A stretch of 64,000 nt of DNA from Voacanga thouarsii (GCA_026120185.1 JANUWF010000008.1:744001-808000), one strand, 5' to 3'. Numbered from the stretch's first letter, positions 45,055 to 56,660 are shown. The notes: a model not told the origin generated them from the sequence alone. Translations and numbers: made by a program.

Positions 45055-47535
45055 ATAAACTCTGCTCGAAAAGGCGACAGTGTTGGTTGGTCAGGCCAGT
45101 CCGAGCTAGCATGTGTACCTGGTATGGTATCACTTATATTCCCGGCGTGGACACCCGGATGGTTTTGTTGGGTGTAGAGCTGGAGGAGTATCTCACCCGG
45201 TGGGCTGTACACTCACCTTGATCAGAACGCCCAACGTGTGGTAATCTGGTCCGGACAAGGTGCACAAAGTGTGGTGCCTTGGCCAATTTGTTCTCATGGA
45301 GCCCAACGTGTGGTGACATGACTTTTATCCGAGTGGAGGATTTATTTTGTATAAAGTGTGACAATGAGAAAAACCCACTCCTTGCGAAAAGAGATTGTTT
45401 ATGACTTGCCAAATTATTTTTACAAATGTTTTACACTTTGCATACACGCACTATTCAAAACACCATGTGCACACACAGGACTTACTGAGATTTATTCTCA
45501 CACCGTTTTACACCATGTTTTCAGGAGATAGATTGTGCTGAGTCGGCGGGGCATGTAATAGTTGGAGCTTTTACTATTTTCTCTATCCGTTCTAGGAGAC
45601 ATTTATTGTTTATGCTTCTAAACAATATTTTGTTTTATTCCGTTTTGCTCCAAACTGAGCCTGATGTAATAAGAATATTTCCTTATTTATCTAAGTTGAT
45701 CCTTTTGGAGATTGCCTTTATATTTTATACCTCGTTCTAAAGACCCCTTGTCCTACGGGACGGGGCGACATCCCCGACCTTTTAGGGTACGTAGTCGTGG
45801 GGTGTTACACCCAGTCAGTTGGTAGAGAACATGAATTAATCCAAACGTCTTTGAGATTAATAATCCATAATTTTAATTCTAATTAGGATCGGTTTATTAA
45901 TTCATCAATTAATAAACCCATATTCCCAAATCATGAGTGGTATCTAGCAACATATCATGACCACCCAAGAGTCCGAGAAGTCAAGTGGCTTGACATGAAC
46001 CCTTCAATAACAAACTACAATGCAATTAACTCCTTCCACCATACAATATCTTATTCGGTTTGGAGTACGGAATTAGTGCCAACTCCCTCCAGAATTAATT
46101 CTGGCCCGAATATAATAGTACTTGTACCAAGAATCCACTACTTTAGATATGTATCAATTGGAACTATTTTCAATACACAATCGTCTTGGCCAAGAACTTC
46201 TTGAGTAGTAATTCCTACAAGTGGCCATGAGATATTCGCCCCTACTATTAGGAGTGGTGAATCCTTTATTGACCCTCTCAACTACTTTCATTTACCTCAC
46301 AATGTACCTAATATCTATCCTATAGGCGGCCCTCGATCGAGCTCCAGAGATTGGAATCAAAGTATAATGCTCAACAAACAAAGTACTTTGGAGATCTCAA
46401 GTCTAAGGATACTTGCACGTTTGCTATATTGAGATTATATCACTAGCACTAAATAGTTATCCATGTGATTATCTCATAGCTAGGTCATCCAATGAACTTA
46501 TTCCATTAACAAGCATTCATGTGTTAACTTTGAGTATCTCAATACTCATGGATATGAGAACCACCGCCTGATCAAATAAGGAAGTCTAACACATGCTAGT
46601 CTTAACCATTAATGATGTCCTGTCTCATTAATACTATGATTAGGGACTATTTAAGTACTAACACTATACAATGTAGTAGGAATCTCATATCATGATCTCT
46701 ATCATGATTTCCTTAACACGGTGTTGTACTAGGGACTTTATCGAACAGTTATATTACTTAAAAATAAACAAAAGAAAATGTAAGATAAATAATGCCTTTT
46801 ATTAAAATAAAATGTGTCATATACAATGTACAAGTGACTGTCTTTAGGGCACAACACTAACACACTACCAATTGATTGGGAAACCTAATAGGTCACACAC
46901 AATTGAAGATTATATACTCAAGATATTATTTGATAACATAGAGGGTTAATTGCGAGAAAGAGAAGTTGTTGTGGCCAAATTATAATTAGATATAATTATG
47001 GTCCAAATTATAATTGTGAGAACTTGATGTTTCCAATTACAATTAGGGAATTCTAATAGAATTAGAATTCTCAATTTTAGTAGGGTTTTTTTGGTTTATA
47101 TGTATGACATACTCGAAACCCTAGCAGAGGTTGGATTTACGGAAACCCTAGGTAACAAACGAACCTTCTCTTCTTCTCTCTCTCATTGCTCTTGAAGCAA
47201 ACAACCCTAGTCGTCACTAAATTTTCTGTGTGCTAGCACAGAAAACTTTGTGCTTGAGTGTATCCTCTATGTGGATTTCTATTAGAGACAATCAGACACT
47301 GTGATTGTAGTGGTTGGACGTTTAAATCTCGTGGTGTTTGATCAAGAGGATTCCTGGATCGCACATCGACTTGAAGAAGAAAAATTTTTGTTCTTCAAAC
47401 AATCAAAGAAAGGTAAAAAACTGTTACCTTTATTATCTTTATGTCTTGTTTTCCACATATATGTGGATCCTGCGATGGTATCTCATTTTATTTTTCTGCT
47501 GTGCCATATACGATATGCATGAGAGATACCCAACA

Positions 47536-47549
47536 GTGGTATCAAAGAC
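47536..47549 (+). other. Primer-binding site of the plus copia
   Basis: GTGGTATCAAAGAC directly follows the 5' LTR end (CCCAACA). It matches the initiator tRNA-Met primer site TGGTATCAGAGC with one substitution within the first ten bases. Confidence 0.88.
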
Positions 47550-49438
47550 ATGCTATGTGTGATTTACAGACATTGTTTTTGGCATGAAAAATTGCTTTCA
47601 TGTATTCGTGTTTATCTTTGTTTGCTGTGAAAATTGTTTTCACTCGAGTCGAAATTATTCTGAGCATTGTGGGTTGGGTCCATTGCACAATATGATTGTG
47701 TAAAAGTTACAGCATATTTCGAAAGATGCTTTCTTTATGTGCTAAAAATTTTCTGCACAAAAACGTTTTCTTAAAAACATGCTGATTGCCTTCTATTTCA
47801 TCTTGTGAATTTGATTTTCTATTTTGTTTTGTTTTGTTTAAACTAACAAATTGATTGTTGTTTTGAGCTTGAAAACAGAAACTGATCTGTTGTAGAAGAT
47901 TAGGGCACCAGAAACTGTTTCTGGAATTTTTTTTTGAAAATCGCCGCCTTTTTCCGACTACAGCCGGCACCGGCGCCGGCCGGCGCCGGCTCTAGCCTCC
48001 CAACCGGCGCCGGTTCTGAGCTATTTCGCAAACGTCCAGAAATCGTTTTTGGAAGAAAATGTTTCTTAAAATCCGAATGCTGCTGGCACTGGATCTGGCT
48101 TCCAAACTGGTGCCAGTTCTGCTCTGTTTGCGATGTTCTAGCTATTTAAAAAAAAATTGCTAGAATAGAATTTTGAAAAGGAAAAATATCATTTGATGAG
48201 AGGCGGCAAAATAAAATATTTTTCAAGGGACCGCCGTTTTCGTTGCCAGAGACGGGACCAAAAAGCATTTTCTCAAAATTAGTTTTGAGACAAACAATTT
48301 TATTTTTCAAAATAGTGATTTTAAAATTTTAAAATTAATGTATTTTTCAAAAATATTGATTTTAGAATTTGTTTTATTTTTCCAAAATAGTGATTTTGGA
48401 ATAATAAAATGTATATGTTTATTTTGTTTAACCATAGTCAATGGCATGGTGGATGGTTATGGACTAAAACTAATTATATCTGTTCATGCATTTTATAGTT
48501 TTGGTTTTTTTATGAAATAGGGCCTACGTGTCCTGCATTTTTTAGAATTCTTGTGTAATTCTCTTCTCATCTAACTCCCCTCTAATGTAACTCAAGATAT
48601 TTTCTCTTTAGGAAATTATGTAATTAGTTAACACAGGTTAGATATGAGTAGAATTATTCTATTCTGGAGATGGCAACCAAAATAAGGCGAGAAGGTAAGA
48701 CCTTCTACTTAAATAATGCATGAACACATAGGGTTAACTATATTAATTTCTTTTATATCTCAAATAAATTAATTTAGGATAATATCCCTAACCATACCAC
48801 GTAATCGCTTTATTACCATGATTATCAATTATGTGATTTATTGATTTTTATGCATGTCATCCAATGAAATCACTAAAAGGAACAAATCCCTCAATTAATA
48901 TTAAACCTAATTCCTTCTGTTAATATAGTATGAACGAGAGTCCTTTTTCGAGACCAAGTTGTTGGGCAAACCCAAGCCTACTTGACATTGGGCATATTCA
49001 AGCTATGGAGTTAAATTCCTTTGGAATTAAATTTCTGATTAATGGGTCGGGTTTAACTAAATTCTTTATCTCAGTTGGGCAAACTCAAGCATAAAGAAAT
49101 TTAGAGAAAAAGTTGGGGTAGCCCAAAAGGCTTTAAGATTAAAACTTGTTAATCACCCAATGATCTGGTAGTTACATATGATGTAATTAGTATTGGATAC
49201 CTACCAATAAACTTAAGGGTGGCTTGTTAGGTAAACCCAAGGTTATTCTTGAGGAATTTGGATACTGGTCCACTAGAAAAGCTTCCAATGGGCTTTTCCG
49301 AATCAGTTGTGGGAGCTATTGGTTTAAAGTAAAATAGTGGAGTAAAAATACATTTAATTAAAGTCCTAATTATTTGCATATCATGTGCATACACAAATAG
49401 CTAATGCTCTCTATCTTTACATCTAGGTCACTTGCATC
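47550..49438 (+). other. Leader of the plus copia with GC-rich palindrome and AT palindromes
   Basis: There is no coding frame before the gag ATG. A very GC-rich palindrome (CCGGCGCCGG twice in a row, 47970-47990) stands out against AT-rich surroundings. A decayed copy lies at 48081-48125, with TG/CA in place of CG. From 48290 to 48400, short inverted motifs such as CCAAAATAGTGATTTTGG repeat, as in the leader of the minus copia. Confidence 0.65.
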
Positions 49439-49934
49439 ATGTCTACAAACTTAAACCTATGTAGCATCTTGGAAACCAATAAGTTAACCGAATCAAACTA
49501 TCTCGACTGGTATAGAAATTTGAGAATTGTTCTCAAATCGAAAAAATGCTCCTATTCTGTCACCACCAGCTCAAGATGTTTATGCTGTCCATAGAAGGCA
49601 CAAGGAGGATAGTGATACAGCATCATGTATTATGCTGGTATCCATGACTCCCGAGTTGCAAAAATAAAATGAGCATATGGATGCTTAATTGATTATACTA
49701 CATCTTCGAGAGTTGTTTGAAGCCTATGCCAGAACTGAGAGATATGAGATCTCGAAGAAACTATTCCATTGCAAAATGGCAGAGGGGTCTTCTATGGCCA
49801 CTCATATGCTGAAGATGCTGAGCTTAATTGAAAAGCTTGGATCGCTCGGGTTTGCAATGGACCATGACTTAAGTGTTGACTTAATTCTACAGTCTTTGCC
49901 TAATAATTTTTCACAATTTGTGATTAACTATTAG
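49439..49934 (+). pseudogene. gag: gag N-terminal part of the plus copia
   Basis: The ATG at 49439 gives MSTNLNLCSILETNKLTESN and YLDWYRNLRIVLKSKK, then a small deletion shifts the frame near 49545. It resumes with LHLRELFEAYARTERYEISK, LFHCKMAEGSSMATHMLKM and LVDLILQSLPNNFSQF-like residues (49689-49931). A stop codon at 49932-49934 (FVINY then stop) separates it from the next open frame, which starts immediately. This is the UBN2-type gag of copia elements. Confidence 0.87.
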
Positions 49935-50903
49935 ATGAACAAGATCGAGTCCACCATTCCTAAGTTAATCAATCTTCTCAAAACTGCAGAGTCCTCCATG
50001 AAGAAGGATTCCAATGCGATTTTAATGGTAGAATCTTCTTCAAAGAAGAAAGTTCAAAAGAAAAAGAAGGCTCCCATAAAGCCTAAAGGTGGTGTGAAGA
50101 AGAAGAAGGCAGCTATCAAGGGCCCATGCCATCATTGTGGGAAGATCGACCATTGGAGGCACAATTGCAAAGTTTACTTGGAGACCAATAAGGACAAGAA
50201 GGAGAAGCTTACAAGCACTTCTACTTCTACTCCGAGTATATTTATAATTAAGATAAATACTGCCTTTAGAAATGAAATATGGGTATTAGATACTGAATGT
50301 GGATCTCATTTGTACAATAACTTGCAGGGACTAAAGAGCAGTAGAAGGCTAGAGAAAAGCGATATGGATCTACGTACTACAAATAGGGCAAAGGTTGCTA
50401 CACTTGTTGTAGGGACATACGAGCTGAACCTACATTCAGGATTAATTCTAGAATTACAAAACTATTATTATGTATCAGTTTTAATAAAAAATATTATCTC
50501 AGTTGCGTGTTTAGACATATATGGATTTCATTTGATATTTAAGAATAAATGTTGTTCTTTTTCATTGAATGATATTCATTATGGTTCAACAACTCTGGTT
50601 AATGGTTTATATGTTCTAGACTTAGATAATCTAGTTCTCAATATAAACAATAAAAAACCTAAAATGGATAACTCTAACACCTCTTACTTATGGCATTGTC
50701 ATTTGGGCTATGTAAACGAAAATCATGTTTCTAAGTTACACAAGCTTGGTGACTTAAGGTCATTTGATTATGAATCATATGGCACATGCGAATCTTATTT
50801 ACTAGGTAAAATGACTAAGACTCATTTTCCAAGAATAGGAGAACGTGCCAAGAAGTTATTAGAACTCATACATTCTGATATATGTGGCCCAATGTCAATA
50901 TAA
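49935..50903 (+). pseudogene. pol: gag C-terminus, protease and pre-integrase of the plus copia (322-codon open frame)
   Basis: This is the longest open frame in the window. It begins MNKIESTIPKLINLLKTAES (late gag), then a Lys-rich stretch. An intact CCHC knuckle reads CHHCGKIDHWRHNC (about residues 66-79). The protease site is VLDTECGSHL, with the Gly of the DTG triad changed to Glu. The GAG-pre-integrase motif LWHCHLGYVNENHVSKL follows, then the start of integrase (ELIHSDICGPMSI, keeping the first catalytic Asp). The Met start is internal to the polyprotein and only looks like a start because of the stop just before it. The frame ends at a stop at 50901. Confidence 0.9.
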
Positions 50904-51850
50904 GCAAGGAGAGATTATAACTATTTCATAACCTTTATCGATGATTTCTCATGATACGGGTATTTGTATTTAATGAAATACAAATCTGAGACATTTGAAA
51001 GGTTCAAAGACTTCAAGAATAAAATAGAAAAATAACTTGGCAAAAGTATTAAGACTCTACAATCTGATCAAATAGGAGAATACTTGAGCCAAGAGTTTCT
51101 GAGTTATCTTAGAGATAATGGGATATTATCTCAATAAACTCCACCACATACACCTCAACATAACAGTGTATCTGAGAGAAGGAATTGAACCCTTCTAGAT
51201 AATATACGGACCATTATGGCTTCTGCAGACCTACCAAAATCATTTTGGGGACATGCACTAGAAACTTCTATTTATATACTAAACAGAGTTCCGTAAAAAA
51301 CGGTTGATTCTACCCCATTTGAGATGTTCTTTGGTAAGAAACCAAAGTTATCTCACTTGCGAGTATGGGGTTGTCTTGCCTTTGTTAAAAGGCCATAGTC
51401 AGACAAACTTGATAGTAAGTCGATAAGTGTTTGTTTGTTGGATATTTGAGAGAATCTTTCGGATATTACTTCTACCTATCCTCTGAAAACAAATTATTTG
51501 TTTTGAAGCATGCCGTCTTCTTAGAGAAGGAGCACATGCTCAAAGGGGACAGTGGGAGTAAGATTGAACTTAGTGAAGTTCATGAAGGTCAAACAAATGA
51601 GGATCAACCGTCTAACCCCACATCTATTGAGAGAATAGATGAACCTTCTAATACACAAGAACCTCGTAGATCTAGTAGGATATATGTGGCACTTGAGAGA
51701 TATGAATTTCTTATTAATGACCACAATGACGTATTGCTCATAGATGAAGGTGAGCCTACTACCTACAAGGATGTTTTGAACAGTTCAGAATTTAGCAAAT
51801 GGCTTGAGGCCATGAAGTCAGAGATGGATTCCATGTACGAAAACTAAGTA
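50904..51850 (+). pseudogene. pol: Integrase and linker of the plus copia
   Basis: Core: YNYFITFIDDFS, LYLMKYKSETFERFKDFKN, KTLQSDQIGEYL (second Asp kept), TPQHNSVSERRN (Glu kept), SFWGHALETSIYILNRVP, LRVWGCLAFVKRP. Stops occur at 50956, 51033, 51136, 51187 and 51295. A frameshift near 51425 leads to FVGYLRESFGYYFYLSSENK and a linker ending KWLEAMKSEMDSMYEN, then a stop. The three catalytic acids appear present, but the gene is interrupted throughout. Confidence 0.87.
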
Positions 51851-51856
51851 TGGACT

Positions 51857-53082
51857 TTGGTTGATCCACCCAAAGGAATTAAACCTATTGGGTGCAAATG
51901 GGTTTTTAAGAAGAAAATGGACATGGATGGTAACTTAGTTACCTATAAAGCACGTCTAGTGGTGAAGGGTTATCGTCAACAACATGGTATTGACTATGAT
52001 GAAACCTTCTCGCCAATAGCTATGTTAAAATTCATCAGGATACACCTAGCCATTGCTGCTCATTATAATTAGGAGATTTGGCAAATGGATATGAAAACAA
52101 CTTTCCTAAATAGAAATCTGACTGAAGAAGTGTATATGACACAACCTGAGGGTTTCACATCCAATGATAGCACAAAGGTGTGCAAGTTACAAAGGTCCAT
52201 TTATGGATTTAAGTAAGCTTCTAGGAGTTGGAACATCCGTTTTGATGAAATAATCAAGGAGTTTAGTTTCATTCAAAACATGGATGAGCCTTGTGTATAC
52301 AAGAAGGTTAGTGGGAGTGCAATCGTTTTCTTATTACTTTATGTAGATGACATATTGCTAATGGAAAACGATATACCTGTCATGCAAACGGTTAAAGTTT
52401 GGTTGTCCAAACAATTCTCCATGAAAGACCTTGGAGAAGCAAACAATATTCTCGGAATAAGGATCTTTAGAGATAGATCCAAATGGTTACTAGGTCTTTC
52501 GCAGTCTACATATATAGATAAAATGCTAAAGAGGTTTAGCATAGATCAATCCAAAAAAGGATTCTTACCCATGTCCCATGGTGTAAGCCGTTTAAAGTCG
52601 ATGTTTTCCGAGACACAAATTGATAGGGATCACATGAGTAAGATTCCATATGCCTCGGCAGTTGGATCTATCATGTACGCTAGGATATGTACTAGGCCTG
52701 ATATATCTTGTGCTCTCAGTTTGACAAGCAGACACCAATCTGACCCTGGTGAGGGTCATTGGGCAGCTGTAAAAAACATCCTTAAGTACTTACAAAGGAC
52801 TAAGGATGTGTACTTAATATATGGAGAAGGTGATTTGAAAATAAACGGGTATACTGATGCTAGTTTTCAATCTGACAAAGATGATTTCAAATCACAATCT
52901 GACTACATGTTTACATTCTGTGGAGGGGTAATAAGTTGGAAGAGTTCCAAACAAGAAACTTTTACCGACTCTACAACAGAAGCTGAGTACATAGCCACTT
53001 TTGAAGCAGGTAAGGAAATAAAGATAGAGAGAGTTCCTACAGATGAGAACATAGTTGGCCCGCTTACAAAAGCACTATCCTA
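51857..53082 (+). pseudogene. pol: Reverse transcriptase and truncated RNase H of the plus copia
   Basis: RT: GIKPIGCKWVFKKKMDMDG, RLVVKGYRQQHGIDYDETFS, a stop at 52070, MDMKTTFLN, KLQRSIYGFK, a stop at 52214, then an open frame of 267 codons from 52280 with the intact catalytic LLYVDDILL. Also MKDLGEANNILGIRI, SAVGSIMYARICTRPDI and a GGVISWKSSKQ block. RNase H keeps GYTDASFQ and TEAEYI but then jumps from FEAGKE to IKIERVPTDENI. About 60-70 residues that normally include the DNN/KEPRSHQ/KHI region are missing. Ends LTKALS then stop at 53082. Confidence 0.9.
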
Positions 53083-53157
53083 AAAGAAACATGATTGTCA
53101 TGTTGAGTCATTCGGTATTAGAAACATGAATTATTGGCTCTAGTGCAAGTAGGAGTT
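53083..53157 (+). other. 3' untranslated stretch and polypurine tract of the plus copia
   Basis: Between the pol stop and the 3' LTR. The last bases (GTGCAAGTAGGAGT) are purine-rich and abut the LTR start TGTTAGTATTATGCCC. The same layout is seen in the minus copia. Confidence 0.7.
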
Positions 53158-54866
53158 TGTTAGTATTATGCCCTAGAAGCAATCACTTGTAAATTGTATA
53201 TAACACATTTTACTTTAATAAAAGGCATTATTTATCATATAGTTTCTCTTATTTACTTCTAAGTAATATAACTGTTCGATAAAATCCTTAATACAACACT
53301 ATGTTAAGGAGATCATTATATGAGATTCCTACTACACTATATAGTGTTAGTACTTAAATAGTCCATAGTCATAGTATTAATGAGACAGGATATCATTAAT
53401 GCGTTAGGACTAGCATGTGTTAGACTTCCTTATTTGATCAGGCGGTGGTTCTCATATCCGTGAGTATTGAGATACTCAAAGTTAACACATGGATGCTTAT
53501 TAATGGAATAAGTTCATTGGATGACCTAGCTATGAGATAATCACATGGGTAACTATTTAGTGCCAGTGTTATAATCTCAATATAGCAAACATGCAATTAT
53601 CCGTAACTTGAGATCTCCAAGGTACTTTGTTTACTGAGCATTGTACTTTGATTCCAATCTCTGGAGCTCGATTGAGGGCCGCCTATGGGATGGATATTTG
53701 GTATATTGTGAGGTAAACGAAAGTAGTTGAAATGGTCAATAAATGATTCACCACTCCTAGTAGTAATGGCAAATATCTCACGGCCACTTGTAGGAATTAC
53801 TACTTGAGAAGTCCTTGGCCAAGGCGATTGTGTATTGGAAATAGTTCCAATTGATACACATCTAGAGTAGTGGGTTCCTAGTACAAGTACTATTGTATTC
53901 GGGCCAGAATTAATTCTGGAGGGAGTTGGCACTAATTTCGTACTCCAAACCGATTGAGATATTGTATGGTGAAAGGCGTTAATTGCACTATATTTTGTTA
54001 TTGAAGGGTTTATGTCAAGCCATTTGACTTCCTGGACTCTTGGATGGTCATGATGTGTTGCTAGATACCACTCATGATTTGGGAATACGGGTTTATTAAT
54101 TGATGAATTAATAAACCAATCCTGATTAGAATTAAGAGGATTAATTCTAATTAATTATGGATTATTAATCTCAAAGGCGTTTGGGTTAATTCATGTTTAC
54201 TACCAATTAACTGGAAAACCTAATAGGTCACACACAATAGAGGATTATATACTCAAGATGTTATTTGATAACTTAGCGGGGTTAATTGCGAGAAAGAGAA
54301 GTTGTTGTTGCCAAATTATAATTAGTTATAATTATGGTCAAATTGTAATTGTGAGAACTTGATGTTTTCAATTACAATTAGGAAATTATAATAGGATTAG
54401 AATTCTCAATTTCAGTAGGGTTTTTTGGTTTATATGTATGACATACTCGAAACCCTAATAGAGGTTGGATTCACGGAAACCCTAGGCAGCAAACGAACCT
54501 TCTCTTCTTCTCTCTCTTGTTGCTCTTGAAGCAAATAACCCTAGCTGCTACTTAGTTTTTCTGCTAGCATAGAAAACTTGATGCTTCAGTGTATCCTCTG
54601 TATGGATTTCTGTTAGAGATAATCACACACTGTGATTGTAGTGATTAGACGTTCAACTCTCGTGGTGTTTGATCAAGAGAATTGCTGGATCGCACCTCGA
54701 CTTAAAGAAGAAAAATTTTTGTTCTTCAGACAATCAGAAAAAGATAAAAAGCTATTACCTTTGTTATCTTTATGTCTTATTTTTCACACATATGCGGATC
54801 CTGGGATGGTATCTCGTTTTTTTTTTCCGCTGCACCATATACGGTATACGTGAGAGATACCCAATA
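53158..54866 (+). repeat. 3' LTR of the plus copia (1,709 bp)
   Basis: Starts TGTTAGTATTATGCCC and ends GATACCCAATA (family end CAACA, one change). Uninterrupted, it is the reference for the split 5' LTR and for the inverted solo LTR. Confidence 0.92.
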
Positions 54867-54871
54867 AAAAA

Positions 54872-55704
54872 CTAGTTAACAAAAATATAGGAATTGGTCA
54901 ATCAATGCAAAGGAAAGCAAAGAAAAACAATTCATTCATATAGACATTTGGTTTAGCATTCATCTTATTCCAAAAAGCAAAGCTATGTGATACCTATGGC
55001 AAGAAGAAAACATATCACCTCCCGTGTACTAATTCAGCCCAATCAATGTAGCCATATCAACCAAAATCTCCCACCAATTCATTCAATAGAGATTAGAATA
55101 ACTTTCCTTAACTTAAAATGAAATACAAAAAGTACACTTTCTCATATATATATATATATATATATATATCCCATTTTTCACAAGATCATGAAAACAAAAC
55201 ATGATATTAGCTCAATAATCTCATTGCCATGTTGCCAAAAACAAACACATAGCACTTTTAAAATTCAATTACACCTCATCCTTCTCAAAGAATTCATGCT
55301 AATCACAAATATAGGCTCCTTTACAAAATGCAATCCACAAAAACTCATATAAAGCCAAACTGCCATTACAATAAATACCTCTCATCCTTCTCAAAATCAT
55401 ATTAAGACCTTAGCTCAAGATATGCATTGGGCCTAAAGATTAAATATATAGCAATCTCCTCAAAGTGTTAACTCATTCACATACAAATTCCAAACAAAAT
55501 TAGTACAAAATAGTCTAATTACTATACAAAATCACATACCCATCAATTGAATTCATTAGATCATGCACAAAATTTCAAAACTCAAGCACAATAAAAAAAC
55601 CCGTAAAAGCTGAAATCTTCAAAAATAAGGGAAATAAAATTCAACACAAACCTATCATCATCCACCACTGTCAGTGGTAGAATATCCACAACCTCTTCAT
55701 TTCT
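54872..55704. other. AT-rich CACTA interior
   Basis: No gene or family motif. An (AT)n run lies at 55145-55169. The last part begins the frame that runs into the minisatellite on the minus strand. Confidence 0.5.
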
Positions 55705-56150
55705 CGCCCCTCTCCGACTCCCTGCCTCTCCTATCGTGGCCGTCGTAGGATCTACTGCAGCTGCTTTCTCATTAGCCCCAGGAGAAGCCTTCATCCTTGG
55801 CATCGCTAGAGCTCCACCACTTTCATCAGAATCCCTCATTCGCCCCTCTCCAACTCCCCGCCTCTCCCATCGTGGCCACCACAGGAGCTACTGTAGTTGC
55901 TTCCCCATTAGCCCCAGAAGAAGCCTTCGTCCCTAGTGCCGCCTAGAGCTCCACCATCTCCATCAGAATCGCTCCTTCGCAGCTCTCCGGCTCCCCGACT
56001 CTCCCACCGTGACCGCCGCACGAGCTGCCGCAGCTGCTTTCCCATTAGCCCCAGGAGGAGCCTTCATCCCTGGTGCTGCTAGAGCTCCACCACCTACATC
56101 AGAATCCCTCCTTCGACCCTCTTCGACTCCCCGCCTCTCCCGTCATGACT
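55705..56150. repeat. GC-rich minisatellite, 136-137-bp unit, about 3.2 copies
   Basis: Units start at about 55707, 55843, 55980 and 56116 (last one partial). Each has CTCTCC.ACTCCC, then CGTGGCCG, GCAGCTGCTT, CATTAGCCCCAG, GAGCTCCACCA and CATCAGAATC. The region is GC- and CpG-rich, in sharp contrast to its surroundings. Minus-strand frames exist (one from 55839, MRDSDESGGALAMPRMK; another from about 56200, MATTASWPPLKLYDL), but unit length is not a multiple of three in all copies, so coding is doubtful. It may be a GC-rich leader exon of the CACTA or a captured gene 5' end. Confidence 0.7.
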
Positions 56151-56344
56151 GTAATGTCGAGGTCATAGAGCTTCAACGGTGGCCAAGAGGCGGTTGTTGC
56201 CATGGCAAGGCAGTTATTCTGGGGACGAGGAATTTCTATATAATTGGATTTCTATTTTGGGGAAGAGGGATTTTGGGTTAAATATTATATAAAATATATA
56301 TTATATTATATATTATTGTAATTTTATCATATCTAAGCATTATT

Positions 56345-56345
56345 T

Positions 56346-56379
<34 letters not shown>

Positions 56380-56660
56380 ATATACACATACATATACACT
56401 TATATACACACATATCTATACACATAAATATATACACACACACATATATATATATATATATATTAATACAACATATTAATACATACATACATACATACAT
56501 ACATACATACATACATACATACATACATACATACATACATACATACATACATACATACATACATACATACATACATACATACATACATACATACATACAT
56601 ACGTGCGTACGTACGTGCGTGCGTGCGTGCGTGCATGTGTGTGTGTGTGTGTGTGTGTAA
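56345..56660. repeat. Compound microsatellite (TA)n-(ACAT)n-(CGTG)n-(TG)n
   Basis: (TA)n at about 56349-56376, mixed CATA/CACA tract to 56450, (TA)n to 56462, about 30 ACAT units at 56481-56602, CGTG/CGTA units to 56636, then (TG)n to 56658. Open frames of repeated MYVC residues here are an artefact of the repeat. Confidence 0.95.

Larger units (their letters stand above)
42410..45809 (+). mobile_element. Solo Tekay-type LTR, 3.4 kb, TSD CCCAG
   Basis: Starts TGTAATACCCC, ends GGGGTGTTACA, length 3,400 bp, flanked by perfect CCCAG at 42405-42409 and 45810-45814. It is closely similar along its whole length to 8722-12136, with a few short indels. It is the innermost layer of the right-hand nest and therefore the youngest insertion there. 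It carries the same A/B-box pair (42671-42721), AG|GTAAG motifs, hairpin (45028-45054) and AAAGTGTGG-like motif cluster (about 45230-45362). Confidence 0.95.
41752..46862 (-). mobile_element. Solo copia LTR of the same family, inverted, TSD CGCTA/CACTA
   Basis: Plus-strand ends are TGTTGGGTATCTCTC (the inverted LTR end) and GGGCACAACACTAACA (the inverted LTR start). Net length is 1,706 bp (41752-42409 plus 45815-46862), a complete LTR without an internal region. Flanks CGCTA (41747-41751) and CACTA (46863-46867) differ by one base. It lies in antisense orientation inside the 5' LTR of the plus copia and is itself split by a Tekay solo LTR. Confidence 0.92.
40704..47535 (+). repeat. 5' LTR of the plus copia, split by an inverted solo LTR
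   Basis: LTR part A is 40704-41751 (starts TGTTCGTGTTGTGCCC) and part B is 46868-47535 (ends GATACCCAACA). Together they make 1,716 bp, against 1,709 bp for the 3' LTR. They join cleanly at ..GTTCGCTA|CCAATT.. when the insert and one target-site copy are removed, matching TTTACTACCAATT in the 3' LTR at 54196-54208. Confidence 0.9.
40704..54866 (+). mobile_element. Ty1/copia element (TNT1-like), plus strand, full length with nested LTRs
   Basis: 5' LTR (40704-41751 plus 46868-47535), tRNA-Met primer site, leader, gag-pol (49439-53082), polypurine tract and 3' LTR (53158-54866). Flanks are AAAAA on both sides (40699-40703 and 54867-54871), a 5-bp duplication that is low-complexity and so only supportive. 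Net length without nested LTRs is about 9.05 kb. It is the same family as the minus copia at 20196-29169. The coding region is broken but is the best preserved in the window. Confidence 0.92.

Noticed and set aside
49935..50903. The 322-codon frame as a possible host gene
   Set aside because: It contains a copia zinc knuckle, protease and pre-integrase motif and continues into integrase. It lies between two matching LTRs.
55582..55839. A minus-strand protein-coding exon in the minisatellite
   Set aside because: The unit length is 136-137 bp and shifts the frame between copies. There is no homologous motif. Kept only as a possibility in the repeat entry and findings.
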